Assembly: GCF_002250565.1 (NCBI RefSeq)
Contig: NZ_NMVJ01000006.1
Location: forward strand, 620,001 to 684,000
Length of the DNA stretch: 64,000 bases
Origin: Parenemella sanctibonifatiensis
Lineage (GTDB): Bacteria > Actinomycetota > Actinomycetes > Propionibacteriales > Propionibacteriaceae
Direction: 5' to 3'
Of the stretch, positions 48,946-64,000 are shown piece after piece (the first letter of the stretch is position 1; each line of letters opens with the position of its first letter). The notes under the pieces were generated by a model, which saw only the letters and a list, made by a program, of their open reading frames with translations, had not been told where the DNA came from and searched no databases. Made by a program: the position numbers and the translations under genes.

Positions 48946-49573
48946 CAGCGGCAGCGCGGCGGGAGGCATGCCGGGGCAGCAGCCGCGGGAAGGCGGCGTG
49001 CACCGAGGCCGCGATGGCGCCGGCCGCCAGATTTTTGATGACGTCGCCGGGCCAGTAGAGCATGTCTGCGAGGGCTGCGGCGGTCCAGGACAGGTCGGCG
49101 TTGGCGACCATGCCGACGATGCCGAGCGGGTGGACCACCAAGAAGCTGCCGGCAAGTCCTGACAGCACCAGCAAGGCGTACCGCCAGCTGCGATGCCGGG
49201 AGCGCAGCGCGCGGCGGGACAGCAGGCCGATGATGATGGCTGCCAGCGGGAAGCTGAGGAGGTAGCCGGCCGAGGGCTTCGCCAGCACCGCCACCCCCGC
49301 TGCGCCACCGGCGAAGACAGGCAGGCCGACCAGGCCGACCACCAGATACAACCCCACTGCCGCGGCGCCGCGCCACGGGCCGAGCACCATGGCGGCCAGC
49401 GCGACAGCCAGGGTCTGCAGGGTGATCGGTACGCCGGCGGCCCCGACCGGGATCGGCGGCATCAGCGACAGCGCGGCCAACAGCGCAGCGAAGACCGCAA
49501 CCAGGGCAACGTCGGTGGCGGTGCTGGTCTCCTCACGCTCGTGTGTCTGCTGGGCGTCGGCTGATGCGCGCAC
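48938..49573 (-). CDS. bioY: Biotin transporter BioY
   Basis: The 211-residue S component binds biotin in the membrane. VPITLQTLAVALAAMVLGPWRG is the conserved first region, and GLVGLPVFAGGAAGVAVLAKPSAGYLLSFPLAA is the diagnostic Gly-rich segment, with about six membrane helices. The GTG has AGGAG 7 bases before it. It lies 30 bp after the HAD gene. No biotin-synthesis gene lies in the window. Confidence 0.95.
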   Translation of the reverse strand: MRASADAQQTHEREETSTATDVALVAVFAALLAALSLMPPIPVGAAGVPITLQTLAVALAAMVLGPWRGAAAVGLYLVVGLVGLPVFAGGAAGVAVLAKPSAGYLLSFPLAAIIIGLLSRRALRSRHRSWRYALLVLSGLAGSFLVVHPLGIVGMVANADLSWTAAALADMLYWPGDVIKNLAAGAIAASVHAAFPRLLPRHASRRAAAGA

Positions 49574-49603
49574 GTGTGATCTCCTACCGGGTCAACAAAC
49601 AGG

Positions 49604-50608
49604 TCAGCGCAGCTTATCGAGCGCTGCCGCCAGCGGGGCCGGATCCACCATGTGACCGCGGTCGGCCGCGGCCCAGGCCAGCGGCAGCGCTGCCCGGAGC
49701 AGGTCGTACTGACCGTCCTCGCTGTCCAGGTCGGCCGACCACCTCAGTTCGGAGCCGTTGATGTCGGCGCTGGCAGCACCAACCGTGGCCCGGTCGACCT
49801 CGACAGTCACCTGATACTCACTGAGCAGGGTCGCGATTCCGGCCCCAATGAGGCTGGGGCGCCGATCCGCGGCCGCAGTCAGCAGGTCCTGTTTACCGTG
49901 GGTGCCGGTGAAGACCAGCAGCGAATCCATTCCGGTCGCCACGGCGCCCTGGATGTCGGTGTCGAGCCGGTCACCGACGAAGACGGCCCGGCTGGGCTCG
50001 GTGCCGAAGCGTTCCAGGGCGGCCAGCAGGAGCGGCGGGTGGGGCTTTCCGATGACAATCGGATCGGGCTCCACGGCTGCGGCCAAGGCCGCCACCGCAG
50101 CACCGTTGCCCGGCACCAGTCCACGTTCGGTGGGTCGGGTCAGGTCGCCATTGGTGGCGTACCAGACCGCACCCGCGGCGATGGCCAGTGCTGCCTCGTC
50201 GAGGCTGCGCCAGTCGAGGTCATTGTTGTACCCCTGCACCACCGCGACCGGCGCGTCCTCGGCACTCCGGACCGGGGTGAGGCCAACGGCGGTCAGTTGC
50301 TCGGCCAGGTTGTCGGTGCCGACGACCAACACCTTGGATCCGGCCGGGAACCGCTCGGCCATCAGACCCACCGTGACAGGCGCCGAGCTGATCACCTCAT
50401 CGGCGGTGGCGGTGACGCCGAGCTCGGTGAGGTGCGCGGCGACGGCCTCCGGTGACCTGGCCGCATTGTTGGTGACGAAACCAATCTGTACGCCGTGTTC
50501 ACGCAACTGGCTGATCGCCTCCGGCGCCCCGGTGACGGCCTGCGGACCGAGGTACACCACCCCATCCAGATCGAACAGCGCCACGTCGTAGCGGTCAGCA
50601 AAAGACAT
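49604..50608 (-). CDS. HAD-superfamily IIA phosphatase (NagD-like)
   Basis: This 334-residue protein has HAD motif I DLDGVVYLG, a capping insertion with NNAARSPEAVA, and motif IV-type VFVGDRLDTDIQGAVATG. The last 60 residues are an extra domain typical of actinobacterial members. The substrate is unknown; p-nitrophenylphosphatase-like, phosphoglycolate or sugar-phosphate activity are the usual guesses. The ATG overlaps the stop of the upstream TPR gene (TGATG). The TPR-HAD order matches mycobacteria. Confidence 0.9.
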   Translation of the reverse strand: MSFADRYDVALFDLDGVVYLGPQAVTGAPEAISQLREHGVQIGFVTNNAARSPEAVAAHLTELGVTATADEVISSAPVTVGLMAERFPAGSKVLVVGTDNLAEQLTAVGLTPVRSAEDAPVAVVQGYNNDLDWRSLDEAALAIAAGAVWYATNGDLTRPTERGLVPGNGAAVAALAAAVEPDPIVIGKPHPPLLLAALERFGTEPSRAVFVGDRLDTDIQGAVATGMDSLLVFTGTHGKQDLLTAAADRRPSLIGAGIATLLSEYQVTVEVDRATVGAASADINGSELRWSADLDSEDGQYDLLRAALPLAWAAADRGHMVDPAPLAAALDKLR

Positions 50609-52848
50609 CAGTTCTCCCCGGGATCGGTGGTGGCGTCACCCGTACCAGCTGCATCGTCGGTAGCCGTGGCGTCAACGACGGACTCGTCATCATCCGAGGA
50701 GTCTGCGACATCACCGGAGGCGGAATCGTCAGTGGACGCGGCGTCGTCAGTGGACACAGCATCGTCAGTGGACACAGCATCGTCAGTGGGCACAGGCGGA
50801 TCGGCCGGTGCGGCCTCCTCAGCTGAGGCGGCAACCTCGTCAGCAGCCGTAGGGGCCCCCGTCAGCTCAGCGGCCTCAGGGTTGTCCGCTTCGACCGGTT
50901 CCTCTGGCTCGTCAAAGTTGAGGTCCACCACGACACCGTCGAGCGCGTCGAGGTGTTCCGCGGCGCCGGTGAGGTCCTGTGGATCCAGCGACCGAGCGGA
51001 AACGTAGTGAGCGCGGGCGGCTTCGGCGTTGCCGTGACGCTCGAGCAGCCCGGCGTACGCCATCTGCAGCCGAGCCCGGCTCAGCTGCGGCCCCTTGCTG
51101 CCGAGTCGAGTGATCTCCTGGCGTAGGACACGTTCCGCCTCCGCGACCTGGCCGAGGTCCTCGCGCACTCCGGCCGCGACCAACTGCAGCTCGACGGCGT
51201 CCTCCGCCGAGAGCTCTACAGCTGAGGCTTCCTTGACGGTACGCAGCGCGCCTTGGGGATCACCGGTGCCACGCTGGCAGTCGGCGATCAGAATCAGCAG
51301 GGAATCATTCCCGCTCATGCGGCGCAGCGCCCGGAACTGGGCCAGCGCAGCCTCGAACTCACCAGCCGCGTACGCGGTCTCCGCCACCGCTTCGCGCACC
51401 ACCGGGAGCCGGGGTGCACGGCGACGAGCCGCCTCGGCGTGGCGATGCGCCAACTCCGGGTCGACCTCGATCAGTTCACCGGCGGCCACCAGGTGGGCGC
51501 CCACGGCATCGGCCAACGAAGCCGACAACCCCCGCAGCTCCGCGCGCACGGGTAGCGGCAGGGCCTTCAGGTCAACCTCAGTGGGCGTTTCTGGTTCGTT
51601 CTCGGCAGGCATCCGACCGGGCCGGAAGGCGAACTCCTCCTCCCCCTGGAATCGGTCATCATCGCGGTCCGGCGTACGCCCTCGCTCCCGAAAAGAACCC
51701 CGGTCACCGAAGGAACGCTGATCGCGGTCGCCGTAGGGCTTACGGTCGCGGTCCTGGCCGTCGCGAGGTCCGCGACGCTCATCGCGACCGCGGTCACCAA
51801 AGGAACGCTGATCACGATCGCCATAAGGCTTACGGTCGCGGTCGCCGTAGGGCTTACGGTCGCGGTCACCGAAGGAACGCTGATCGCGGTCGCCGTAGGG
51901 CTTACGGTCGCGGTCCTGGCCGTCGCGAGGTCCGCGACGCTCATCGCGACCGCGGTCACCAAAGGAACGCTGATCACGATCGCCATAAGGCTTACGGTCG
52001 CGGTCGCCGTAGGGCTTACGGTCGCGGTCGCCGTAGGGCTTACGGTCGCGGTCGCCGTAGGGCTTACGGTCGCGGTCCTGGCCGTCGCGAGGTCCGCGAC
52101 GCTCATCGCGACCGCGGTCACCAAAGGAACGCTGATCGCGATCGCCATAAGGCTTACGGTCGCGACCGTCGTACGGCTTACGGTCGCGGTCGCCATAGGG
52201 CTTACGATCCCGATCCTGGCCCTCGCGAGGTCCGCGACGCTCATCACGACCGCGGTCACCAAAGGAACGCTGATCACGATCGCCATAAGGCTTACGATCA
52301 CGATCGCCGTAGGGCTGACGGTCACGATCACCAAACGGCTTGCGGTCCCTGTCGCCATAGGGCTTACGATCCCGATCCTGGCCCTCGCGGGGCCCGCGAC
52401 GCTCATCACGTCCACGGTCACCAAAGGAACGCTGATCACGATCGCCGTAGGGCTTGCGGTCGCGGTCACCGTAGGGCTTGCGGTCGCGGTCACCGTAGGG
52501 CTTGCGGTCGCGGTCGCCATAGGGCTTACGATCCCGATCCTGGCCGTCCCGAGTTTCGCGACGCTCATCACGACCGCGGTCACCGAAGGAACGCTGATCA
52601 CGATCGCCATAAGGCTGACCGTCGCGATCGCCGTAGGGCTGACGGTCACGATCACCAAACGGCTTGCGGCCCCGCTCGCCATAGGGCTTGCGGTCGCGGT
52701 CGTCGCGTGAGCCACGACCATCAGGTTGCCCAGCAGAGCCATCCCCACGCCCACGGGGACGCGCCCCGGACGATCCACGTTGATCGCCGGACCCACCAGC
52801 ACCCGCACCAGACCGCCGGCGCTCCCCTTCGTGATCTGACTCGCTCAT
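50608..52848 (-). CDS. TPR protein with long Arg/Asp/Gly-rich repeat region and acidic tail
   Basis: The 746-residue protein has three parts. Residues 1-385 are disordered; from about residue 51 they are built of an 8-residue unit of the type DRDRKPYG, repeated in blocks and interrupted by QRSFGDRG and RDERRGPRDGQ. Residues about 425-660 are TPR-like helical repeats. The last 85 are acidic with repeats of VSTDDA. A TPR gene at this position, before the HAD gene, is usual in actinobacteria, but such a long repetitive N-terminus is not. AGAGG precedes the ATG. The repeats resemble RGG-type RNA-binding disordered regions; that role is only inferred. Confidence 0.85.
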   Translation of the reverse strand: MSESDHEGERRRSGAGAGGSGDQRGSSGARPRGRGDGSAGQPDGRGSRDDRDRKPYGERGRKPFGDRDRQPYGDRDGQPYGDRDQRSFGDRGRDERRETRDGQDRDRKPYGDRDRKPYGDRDRKPYGDRDRKPYGDRDQRSFGDRGRDERRGPREGQDRDRKPYGDRDRKPFGDRDRQPYGDRDRKPYGDRDQRSFGDRGRDERRGPREGQDRDRKPYGDRDRKPYDGRDRKPYGDRDQRSFGDRGRDERRGPRDGQDRDRKPYGDRDRKPYGDRDRKPYGDRDRKPYGDRDQRSFGDRGRDERRGPRDGQDRDRKPYGDRDQRSFGDRDRKPYGDRDRKPYGDRDQRSFGDRGRDERRGPRDGQDRDRKPYGDRDQRSFGDRGSFRERGRTPDRDDDRFQGEEEFAFRPGRMPAENEPETPTEVDLKALPLPVRAELRGLSASLADAVGAHLVAAGELIEVDPELAHRHAEAARRRAPRLPVVREAVAETAYAAGEFEAALAQFRALRRMSGNDSLLILIADCQRGTGDPQGALRTVKEASAVELSAEDAVELQLVAAGVREDLGQVAEAERVLRQEITRLGSKGPQLSRARLQMAYAGLLERHGNAEAARAHYVSARSLDPQDLTGAAEHLDALDGVVVDLNFDEPEEPVEADNPEAAELTGAPTAADEVAASAEEAAPADPPVPTDDAVSTDDAVSTDDAASTDDSASGDVADSSDDDESVVDATATDDAAGTGDATTDPGEN
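50726..50795 (-). repeat. 18-bp tandem repeat coding TDDAVS-type units
   Basis: Consecutive copies of an 18-bp unit (core GTCAGTGGACACAGCATC on the plus strand) encode the STDDAV repeats in the acidic tail of the TPR protein. Two copies are identical and neighbouring ones differ at a few positions, so recent slippage is likely. Confidence 0.85.
51695..52700 (-). repeat. Coding tandem repeats, 24-bp unit in blocks of about 120-160 bp
   Basis: About 1 kb of near-identical 24-bp units encodes DRDRKPYG. Longer blocks of three or four such units plus a QRSFGDRG-RDERRGPRDGQ spacer recur; eight QRSFGD and six RDERR copies are counted. Many copies are identical at the DNA level, so copy number probably varies between strains. 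Confidence 0.92.
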
Positions 52849-52970
52849 CTGACCTCTACTCCTCGTACTGTCCAGCTCAATCTCATCATTTCATCCCGGC
52901 AGCACCTGCCGCCGGCCCGCCACCTGTCAGCGGCGGCTACCTGGTGACCACATCATCCGCCCCAGAACGC

Positions 52971-53016
52971 AAAAAACACCCTTGGGGCGGCCATTGCTGA
53001 CCGCCCCAAGGGTGTT
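52971..53016 (-). terminator. Terminator of the rRNA operon
   Basis: A perfect 16-bp stem (AACACCCTTGGGGCGG with its complement) and 10-base loop, read on the minus strand, is followed by TTTTTTGCG. It lies 5 bp after the 5S rRNA. Confidence 0.95.
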
Positions 53017-53021
53017 GTAAA

Positions 53022-53140
53022 TGTCCGGCGACGACCTAGTCTCCCACAGGGTCCCCCCTGCAGTACCATCGGCGCTGAAAGGCTTAACTTCCGGGTTCGG
53101 AATGGAGCCGGGTGTTTCCCTTTCGCAATGATCACCGAAA
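53022..53140 (-). rRNA. rrf: 5S ribosomal RNA
   Basis: The minus strand reads the conserved core CCCGGCTCCATTCCGAACCC, followed by GAAGTTAAGC and TGGTACTGCAGGGGG, over about 119 bases. The ends are estimated from pairing of the first and last bases and may be off by a few. It is the last gene of the operon, 75 bp after 23S. Confidence 0.95.
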
Positions 53141-53215
53141 CTCTATGGAGTTGTGATCGGATCCCGACCGCAACTCGGGAACCATACAGTGGACGCGTAG
53201 CATCTTTGTAGTAAC

Positions 53216-58120
<4,905 letters not shown>

Positions 58121-58358
58121 TTTAGGTGTTAACCTTCAACTTTGTGTTTGATGACTGACTTGAGATCCATTGCTGGATCCAAATATTCATCAAAGGAACC
58201 GTCCTCTGTCGTCACCGACGGAAATCGCCGGATCTGCCAGAGCACGGGGTTATTTTCGTGCATTATTTGGCATTGACTTTTAAGCACACTGTTGAGTTCT
58301 CAAGTTTCGGGTGCACACCGCGCTTCGGCTTTCGCTTCTGCTTGGGGCAACTCGAACA

Positions 58359-58387
58359 ACATTACCGAGGTGATCTGTCGGTGTCAA
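58359..58387 (-). promoter_or_regulatory. rRNA promoter, proximal (P3)
   Basis: TTGACA (58382-58387) and TAATGT (58359-58364) are separated by exactly 17 bp on the minus strand, about 240 bp upstream of 16S. The same ATTTGAC context and CGGTAATGTT -10 region occur in P2. Confidence 0.85.
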
Positions 58388-58576
58388 ATCGGCTTGTTTT
58401 GCCTCTCTGAGCGACCGTACCTGGTTCCATCCGTGGCCAGCTGGCCAGTGGATCTCCCTCAGGTGATCATTCCCGATTCAGTTGTTGTGAGGGGCTCGCC
58501 TGGCGATCAGATCGCCGGTGGAGAACCCTTCGGTCTTGCTCTTGTTCTTGCTGGCCGCCCTGCGGCGACCAGATGA

Positions 58577-58605
58577 ACATTACCCGGTGTCCCTGCCCCG
58601 GTCAA
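58577..58605 (-). promoter_or_regulatory. rRNA promoter, middle (P2)
   Basis: TTGACC (58600-58605) and TAATGT (58577-58582) are separated by exactly 17 bp on the minus strand. It closely resembles P3. Confidence 0.82.
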
Positions 58606-58768
58606 ATCCGGGATCTTGGGGTCCTGGTCAACTCACATAGCTCCGCACCGGCCCTCAGTGGGTCCTCATTGGACACACACCTCGCCGCTACCAAGTTGGT
58701 GGGTTGGCCCCTGTGGCGCCGGCCTCGGTCAGTGACCTCGTCCTTGCTCTCCGGTGGGGCGAGACATA

Positions 58769-58797
58769 AAAGTACACGGGGTCCGGGGTCGGGTCAA
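58769..58797 (-). promoter_or_regulatory. rRNA promoter, distal (P1)
   Basis: TTGACC (58792-58797) and TACTTT (58769-58774) are separated by exactly 17 bp on the minus strand, and start 22 bp after the tyrS stop codon. Confidence 0.78.
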
Positions 58798-58818
58798 ATC
58801 GACCCCGGACGCGGCGCG

Positions 58819-60090
58819 TCAACGGCGCAGTTCGACCACACCGACGGTCTTGCGGCCCCGGCGTACGACGACGAAACGGCCGTGCAGCAGGTCCTCGGGA
58901 CCGATGGGATCCTCACCGCGGTCGGGCTCGACCTTGGTGTTGTTCAGGTACGCCCCGCCCTCCTTCACGGCGCGACGGGCAGCTCCCTTGGAGTCCACCA
59001 CTCCCCCGGCCGGCAGGAGGTCGACCGGGGTGGGCAGATCCGCTCCGGCATCGAGGACGCCGCCCCCGACTTCCTTGGCAACGGCCGACAGCATCGACTC
59101 CGGAAGGGTGCTCAGCTCCTCACGTCCGAAGATCGCCGCAGCTGCTTGGGTGGCAGCCTCCCGCTCCTCGCGTCCGTGGACCAGATCGGTCACGTCATCA
59201 GCCAACGCCCGGTGGGCCGCACGCTTGAACGGCTCTTCCTGGTTGGCGCGGTCCAACTCGGTGACTTCCTCGCGACTGCGGTTACCGAAGACCTTGAGGT
59301 ACTCGATGACCTTGACGTCCTCGACGTTCAGGAAGAACTGGTGGAAGGCGTACGGGCTGGTGCGCTCGGGGTCCAACCAGACCGTGCCCTGCTCCGTCTT
59401 GCCGAACTTGGTGCCATCAGCCTTCGTCAGCAGCGGCGTCGACAGCGCGTGGACCCGTTCCCCTTCACTGCGGCGGATCAACTCCACCCCGGCCGTGATG
59501 TTGCCCCACTGGTCCGAGCCGCCGGTCTGCAGGGTGCAGCCATGGCGGCGGAAAAGTTCGCGGTAGTCGAGCGCCTGCAGCAACACGTAGCTGAACTCGG
59601 TGTAGGAGATGCCCGACTCGAGGCGCTTGGCGACCACGTCGCGGGCCAGCATCCGGTTCACCGGGAAGTGCTTGCCGGTGTCACGCAGGAAGTCGATGAC
59701 GTTGATCTCGGCGGTCCAGTCCAGGTTGTTGACCAACTGGGCGCCCGCCGGCCCGTCCATCTCGACGAACCGGCTGACCTGGGAGCGGATCTTCTCCACC
59801 CATTCGGCGACCACCTCGCGGGTGTTGATGGTCCGCTCGCCACCCTCCTTGGGGTCGCCGATCAGACCGGTCGAGCCACCGACCAGCAGCAGCGGTCGGT
59901 GACCGGCTGCCTGAAGTTTGCGGGCAACGATCAGCTGGACCAAGTTGCCCATGTGGATGCTTGGCGCGGTGGGGTCGAAGCCGACATAGAAGGTGACTGG
60001 TCCGCTGTCGAGGTGCGCCGACAGCGCCTCCTCATCGGTGCTCTGGGCCAACAGCCCGGACCACTTCAGCTCATCCAGTACACCGTTCAC
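58819..60090 (-). CDS. tyrS: Tyrosyl-tRNA synthetase
   Basis: The 423-residue class I synthetase charges tRNA-Tyr. FYVGFDPTAPSIHMGNL is the HIGH-like motif, KFGKTEQG the KMSKS-like motif, and a C-terminal S4 domain ends the protein (AYLNNTKVEP). The start is a GTG with GAGGAG 5 bases before it. It lies between argH and the rRNA operon, the conserved actinobacterial place. No T-box structure was recognised in the 159 bp upstream. Confidence 0.97.
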   Translation of the reverse strand: MNGVLDELKWSGLLAQSTDEEALSAHLDSGPVTFYVGFDPTAPSIHMGNLVQLIVARKLQAAGHRPLLLVGGSTGLIGDPKEGGERTINTREVVAEWVEKIRSQVSRFVEMDGPAGAQLVNNLDWTAEINVIDFLRDTGKHFPVNRMLARDVVAKRLESGISYTEFSYVLLQALDYRELFRRHGCTLQTGGSDQWGNITAGVELIRRSEGERVHALSTPLLTKADGTKFGKTEQGTVWLDPERTSPYAFHQFFLNVEDVKVIEYLKVFGNRSREEVTELDRANQEEPFKRAAHRALADDVTDLVHGREEREAATQAAAAIFGREELSTLPESMLSAVAKEVGGGVLDAGADLPTPVDLLPAGGVVDSKGAARRAVKEGGAYLNNTKVEPDRGEDPIGPEDLLHGRFVVVRRGRKTVGVVELRR

Positions 60091-60249
60091 GACAACTCCT
60101 CATCCGCCCGGTCGGAAGAAACAGTGCGTGCGACGGCCATCGCACACCACCGGACGCAGTCCATCTTGCCGCATCGGCGCCGCAGTCGCCGGACAATTCC
60201 GGGTGACGGGGCCGCTGTGACCCATCGCACTCGATCGCCCGCCCCCTGG

Positions 60250-62227
<1,978 letters not shown>

Positions 62228-62228
62228 G

Positions 62229-63470
62229 TCAGCCCCGGGCTGCGTCGAGCAGGTCCGGCAGCGCTGTCACGAAGCTGTCGATCTGCTCCGGGGTCACCAC
62301 CAGGGAGGGCGCCAGCCGAAGCACGGACGGACGGGGGGCGTTGATGATGAACCCCGCCGCCAACGCTGCGGCAGCCACGGCGGAGCCACGCTCGGCCCAT
62401 TCACCGGTCAGTTCGATACCGAGCAGCAGGCCCGCACCGCGTACGCCGGCAATTCCTGGATGCTGCAGCGCCAGCACCCCCTCACGCAGCTGCGCGCCAC
62501 GTTCCCGGGCCGCCACCAGCAGACCGTCCTCGTCGATGACCGCCAAGGTCGTCAGCGCCACTGTCGCAGCCAGCGGATTGCCACCGAAGGTGGTCCCGTG
62601 GGCGCCGGGCTCGAAGAGCTCCGCGGCACGGCCGACGCCAATGCAGGCGCCGACGGGGAAGCCCGCACCCAGGCCCTTGGCGAGCGTGATGACGTCGGGC
62701 TGGACCCCCTGCCCCACGCTCAGCAGCCAGCTGCCGCAACGGCCGATGCCAGTCTGGACCTCGTCGACCCACATGAGCGCCCCGGTGCGATCGCACACCT
62801 CGCGAACGCCGGCCAGGTAACCCTCCGGTGGCACCACCACACCGTTCTCACCCTGAATCGGTTCCAGCACCACGGCCGCGGTCTGGTCGTCGACGGCTGC
62901 CGCGAGGGCAGCCAGGTCGCCGTACGGGACGAAGCTCACCTCGCCGGGCAGTGGCTCGAAGGGAGTCCGATACTTCGGTGTGTGGGTGAGCGCGAGCGCC
63001 CCCATGGTGCGGCCGTGGAAGCTGCCCTCCATCGCCACGATCTTGGTACGTCCGGTGAGGCGGGTCAGCTTGAAGGCGGCCTCATTGGCCTCAGTTCCTG
63101 AATTGCACAGGAAGGTCCGGGCCGGCAGCGTCGGGTTGAGTTCGGAGGCCATCGTTGACAGCCGCTCGGCCAACGCCACCTGGACATCGGTGGTGAACAG
63201 GTTGCTGACGTGCATCAGCAGACCTGCCTGGCGCCCGATCGCCGCAACGATGTCGGGGTGCGCATGGCCCAGCGAGTTGACCGCGATGCCGGAGAAGAGA
63301 TCCAGGTAACGAGTGCCGCCGCGGCTCCAGACCCAGCACCCTTCGCCGCGCTCCAAGATCTGGGCCGGCTCGGGGAAGGTGTGCATCAGCACCCGGCGAT
63401 ACCGGCTGGGCTGCGCGGGAGCGAGATTCTGGGGCGCATGGTCGACTGGGGCGTTTTCGGGATTCGTCAT
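62229..63470 (-). CDS. argD: Acetylornithine aminotransferase
   Basis: The 413-residue fold-type I PLP enzyme makes N-acetylornithine from the semialdehyde. [15 protein letters not shown], the [15 protein letters not shown] segment, [14 protein letters not shown] and the lysine in [15 protein letters not shown] are typical. The ATG follows GAGAGG. It lies 29 bp after argB and 1 bp before argR. Confidence 0.95.
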   Translation of the reverse strand: MTNPENAPVDHAPQNLAPAQPSRYRRVLMHTFPEPAQILERGEGCWVWSRGGTRYLDLFSGIAVNSLGHAHPDIVAAIGRQAGLLMHVSNLFTTDVQVALAERLSTMASELNPTLPARTFLCNSGTEANEAAFKLTRLTGRTKIVAMEGSFHGRTMGALALTHTPKYRTPFEPLPGEVSFVPYGDLAALAAAVDDQTAAVVLEPIQGENGVVVPPEGYLAGVREVCDRTGALMWVDEVQTGIGRCGSWLLSVGQGVQPDVITLAKGLGAGFPVGACIGVGRAAELFEPGAHGTTFGGNPLAATVALTTLAVIDEDGLLVAARERGAQLREGVLALQHPGIAGVRGAGLLLGIELTGEWAERGSAVAAAALAAGFIINAPRPSVLRLAPSLVVTPEQIDSFVTALPDLLDAARG

Positions 63471-63499
63471 GGTGGCCTCTCTCAGTGGGTTCGGGAAAC

Positions 63500-64000
63500 T
63501 CAGCTCGGGCGTGCCACGTCGACGCGCGGGCCGGTCTGGACCGGGCCCACGGGGCTGGGGACCACCGGTCCGGGTTCGTCCGCGGTGACCATCGTGCCGA
63601 TGCCCTCGTTCGTGAACATCTCCAGCAGCAGCGCATGCTTGACGCGCCCGTCGATGACCGTGGCCCGTTCGACGCCACCACGGACCGCCCGCAAGCAGGC
63701 CTCCATCTTGGGGATCATGCCGCTGGCCAGGCTCGGCAACATCTCATCGAGCTCGTCGGCGGTGAGTTGGGCGATCGTGGTCGAGGTGTCGGGCCAGGCC
63801 GCGTACAGACCCTCGACATCGGTCAGCGCGACGAGTCGAGCCGCACCCAGCGCTTCGGCGATCGCTGCCGCGGCAGTGTCGGCGTTGAGGTTGTGGATGA
63901 CACCGTTGACGTCGGGTGCGACGCTGGAGATCACCGGGATCCGACCGGCGTCGATGAGGTCCTGGACCGCATACGGCCGCACCTGGGTGACATCGCCGAC
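63500..64000 (-). CDS. argB: Acetylglutamate kinase, C-terminal part (cut by window edge)
   Basis: The last 167 residues of the amino-acid kinase fold are present. [48 protein letters not shown] and [15 protein letters not shown] are characteristic of NAGK, which phosphorylates N-acetylglutamate and is usually the arginine-inhibited step. The last 25 residues are a Pro/Val-rich tail. The frame is open to the edge; the start is outside the window. Confidence 0.94.
   Translation of the reverse strand, partial: VGDVTQVRPYAVQDLIDAGRIPVISSVAPDVNGVIHNLNADTAAAAIAEALGAARLVALTDVEGLYAAWPDTSTTIAQLTADELDEMLPSLASGMIPKMEACLRAVRGGVERATVIDGRVKHALLLEMFTNEGIGTMVTADEPGPVVPSPVGPVQTGPRVDVARPS

Larger units (their letters stand above)
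58121..58818 (-). other. rRNA operon leader and promoter region
   Basis: This 700-bp stretch between tyrS and 16S contains no gene; the reading frames across it are incidental. It holds three tandem promoters (listed separately), a hairpin GATCCA-GCAA-TGGATC near 58170, and the conserved GAACTCAACAGTGTG element at about 58290, which in actinobacterial rRNA leaders is linked to antitermination and processing. Confidence 0.8.

Noticed and set aside
51695-52700. Possible CRISPR array
   Set aside because: The repeats are coding and in frame, without unique spacers of even length and with no cas genes nearby.
51414-53000. Long repetitive antisense and alternative-frame proteins over the repeat region (plus strand and a second minus frame)
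   Set aside because: The 24-bp unit is a multiple of three, so all frames remain open; only the frame continuing into the TPR domain makes sense.
60091-60249. T-box riboswitch upstream of tyrS
   Set aside because: No conserved T-box sequence or terminator/antiterminator pair could be made out.

Overview
The window is a chromosomal segment of a high-GC Gram-positive actinobacterium, most likely of the order Propionibacteriales and perhaps the family Propionibacteriaceae. The evidence is the GC-rich coding sequence, the actinobacterial gene neighbourhoods (pafA-pafB-pafC-tatA-tatC-helY; tlyA-nadK-recN-pyrG-xerD-parA-scpA-scpB-rluB), a complete rRNA operon without spacer tRNAs, and many genes that begin at the predicted transcription start (leaderless). 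The family-level placement is an inference; no plasmid, prophage, insertion sequence or CRISPR array is visible.

Layout: 1-2.1 kb holds the end of a DUF3515 protein, ddl and the HU gene. 2.1-5.1 kb holds leuD-leuC with a divergent IclR-type regulator. 5.1-5.6 kb holds an intergenic inverted repeat and a tRNA-Gln/tRNA-Glu pair. 5.6-12.8 kb holds a CPBP protease, an FAA-hydrolase-family enzyme, a YigZ protein, a DUF1707 protein, citramalate synthase, ilvE and leuB, followed at 12.8-15.2 kb by a methyltransferase, an LpqH-like lipoprotein and a YdcZ-type transporter. 15.2-18.8 kb is ilvB-ilvN-ilvC preceded by a leader peptide and attenuator. Leucine, valine and isoleucine (through citramalate) biosynthesis is thus concentrated in the first 19 kb.

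18.7-31 kb holds a GT87 gene, a 2-hydroxyacid dehydrogenase, hisF, an alkyltransferase-like protein, a second GT87 gene, helY, a lipid kinase, tatC, tatA, a small membrane protein, pafC and pafB. 31-34.6 kb holds gluQRS, a two-domain FKBP lipoprotein and pafA. At about 34.6 kb this block abuts the chromosome-maintenance block: rluB, scpB, scpA, a ribbon-helix-helix-like protein, parA, xerD, a Nudix hydrolase and pyrG. 41.6-47.6 kb holds an APH-fold kinase, an AAA ATPase, recN, nadK, tlyA and a 67-residue protein. 47.6-49.6 kb encodes a dedicated biotin ECF transporter (bioY, bioM, bioN). 49.6-52.8 kb encodes a HAD phosphatase and a TPR protein with a very repetitive Arg/Asp/Gly-rich half. 53.0-58.8 kb is one rRNA operon driven by three tandem promoters, and 58.8-64 kb is tyrS, argH, argR, argD and the end of argB.

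The points most worth attention are the repetitive TPR protein, the branched-chain leader peptide and promoter nested in the end of the preceding gene, pafA lying directly beside rluB with no pup/dop/proteasome genes in view, the ParA plus ribbon-helix-helix pair beside condensin genes, the APH/AAA pair where most relatives carry steA-steB, and the consistent leaderless promoter geometry.
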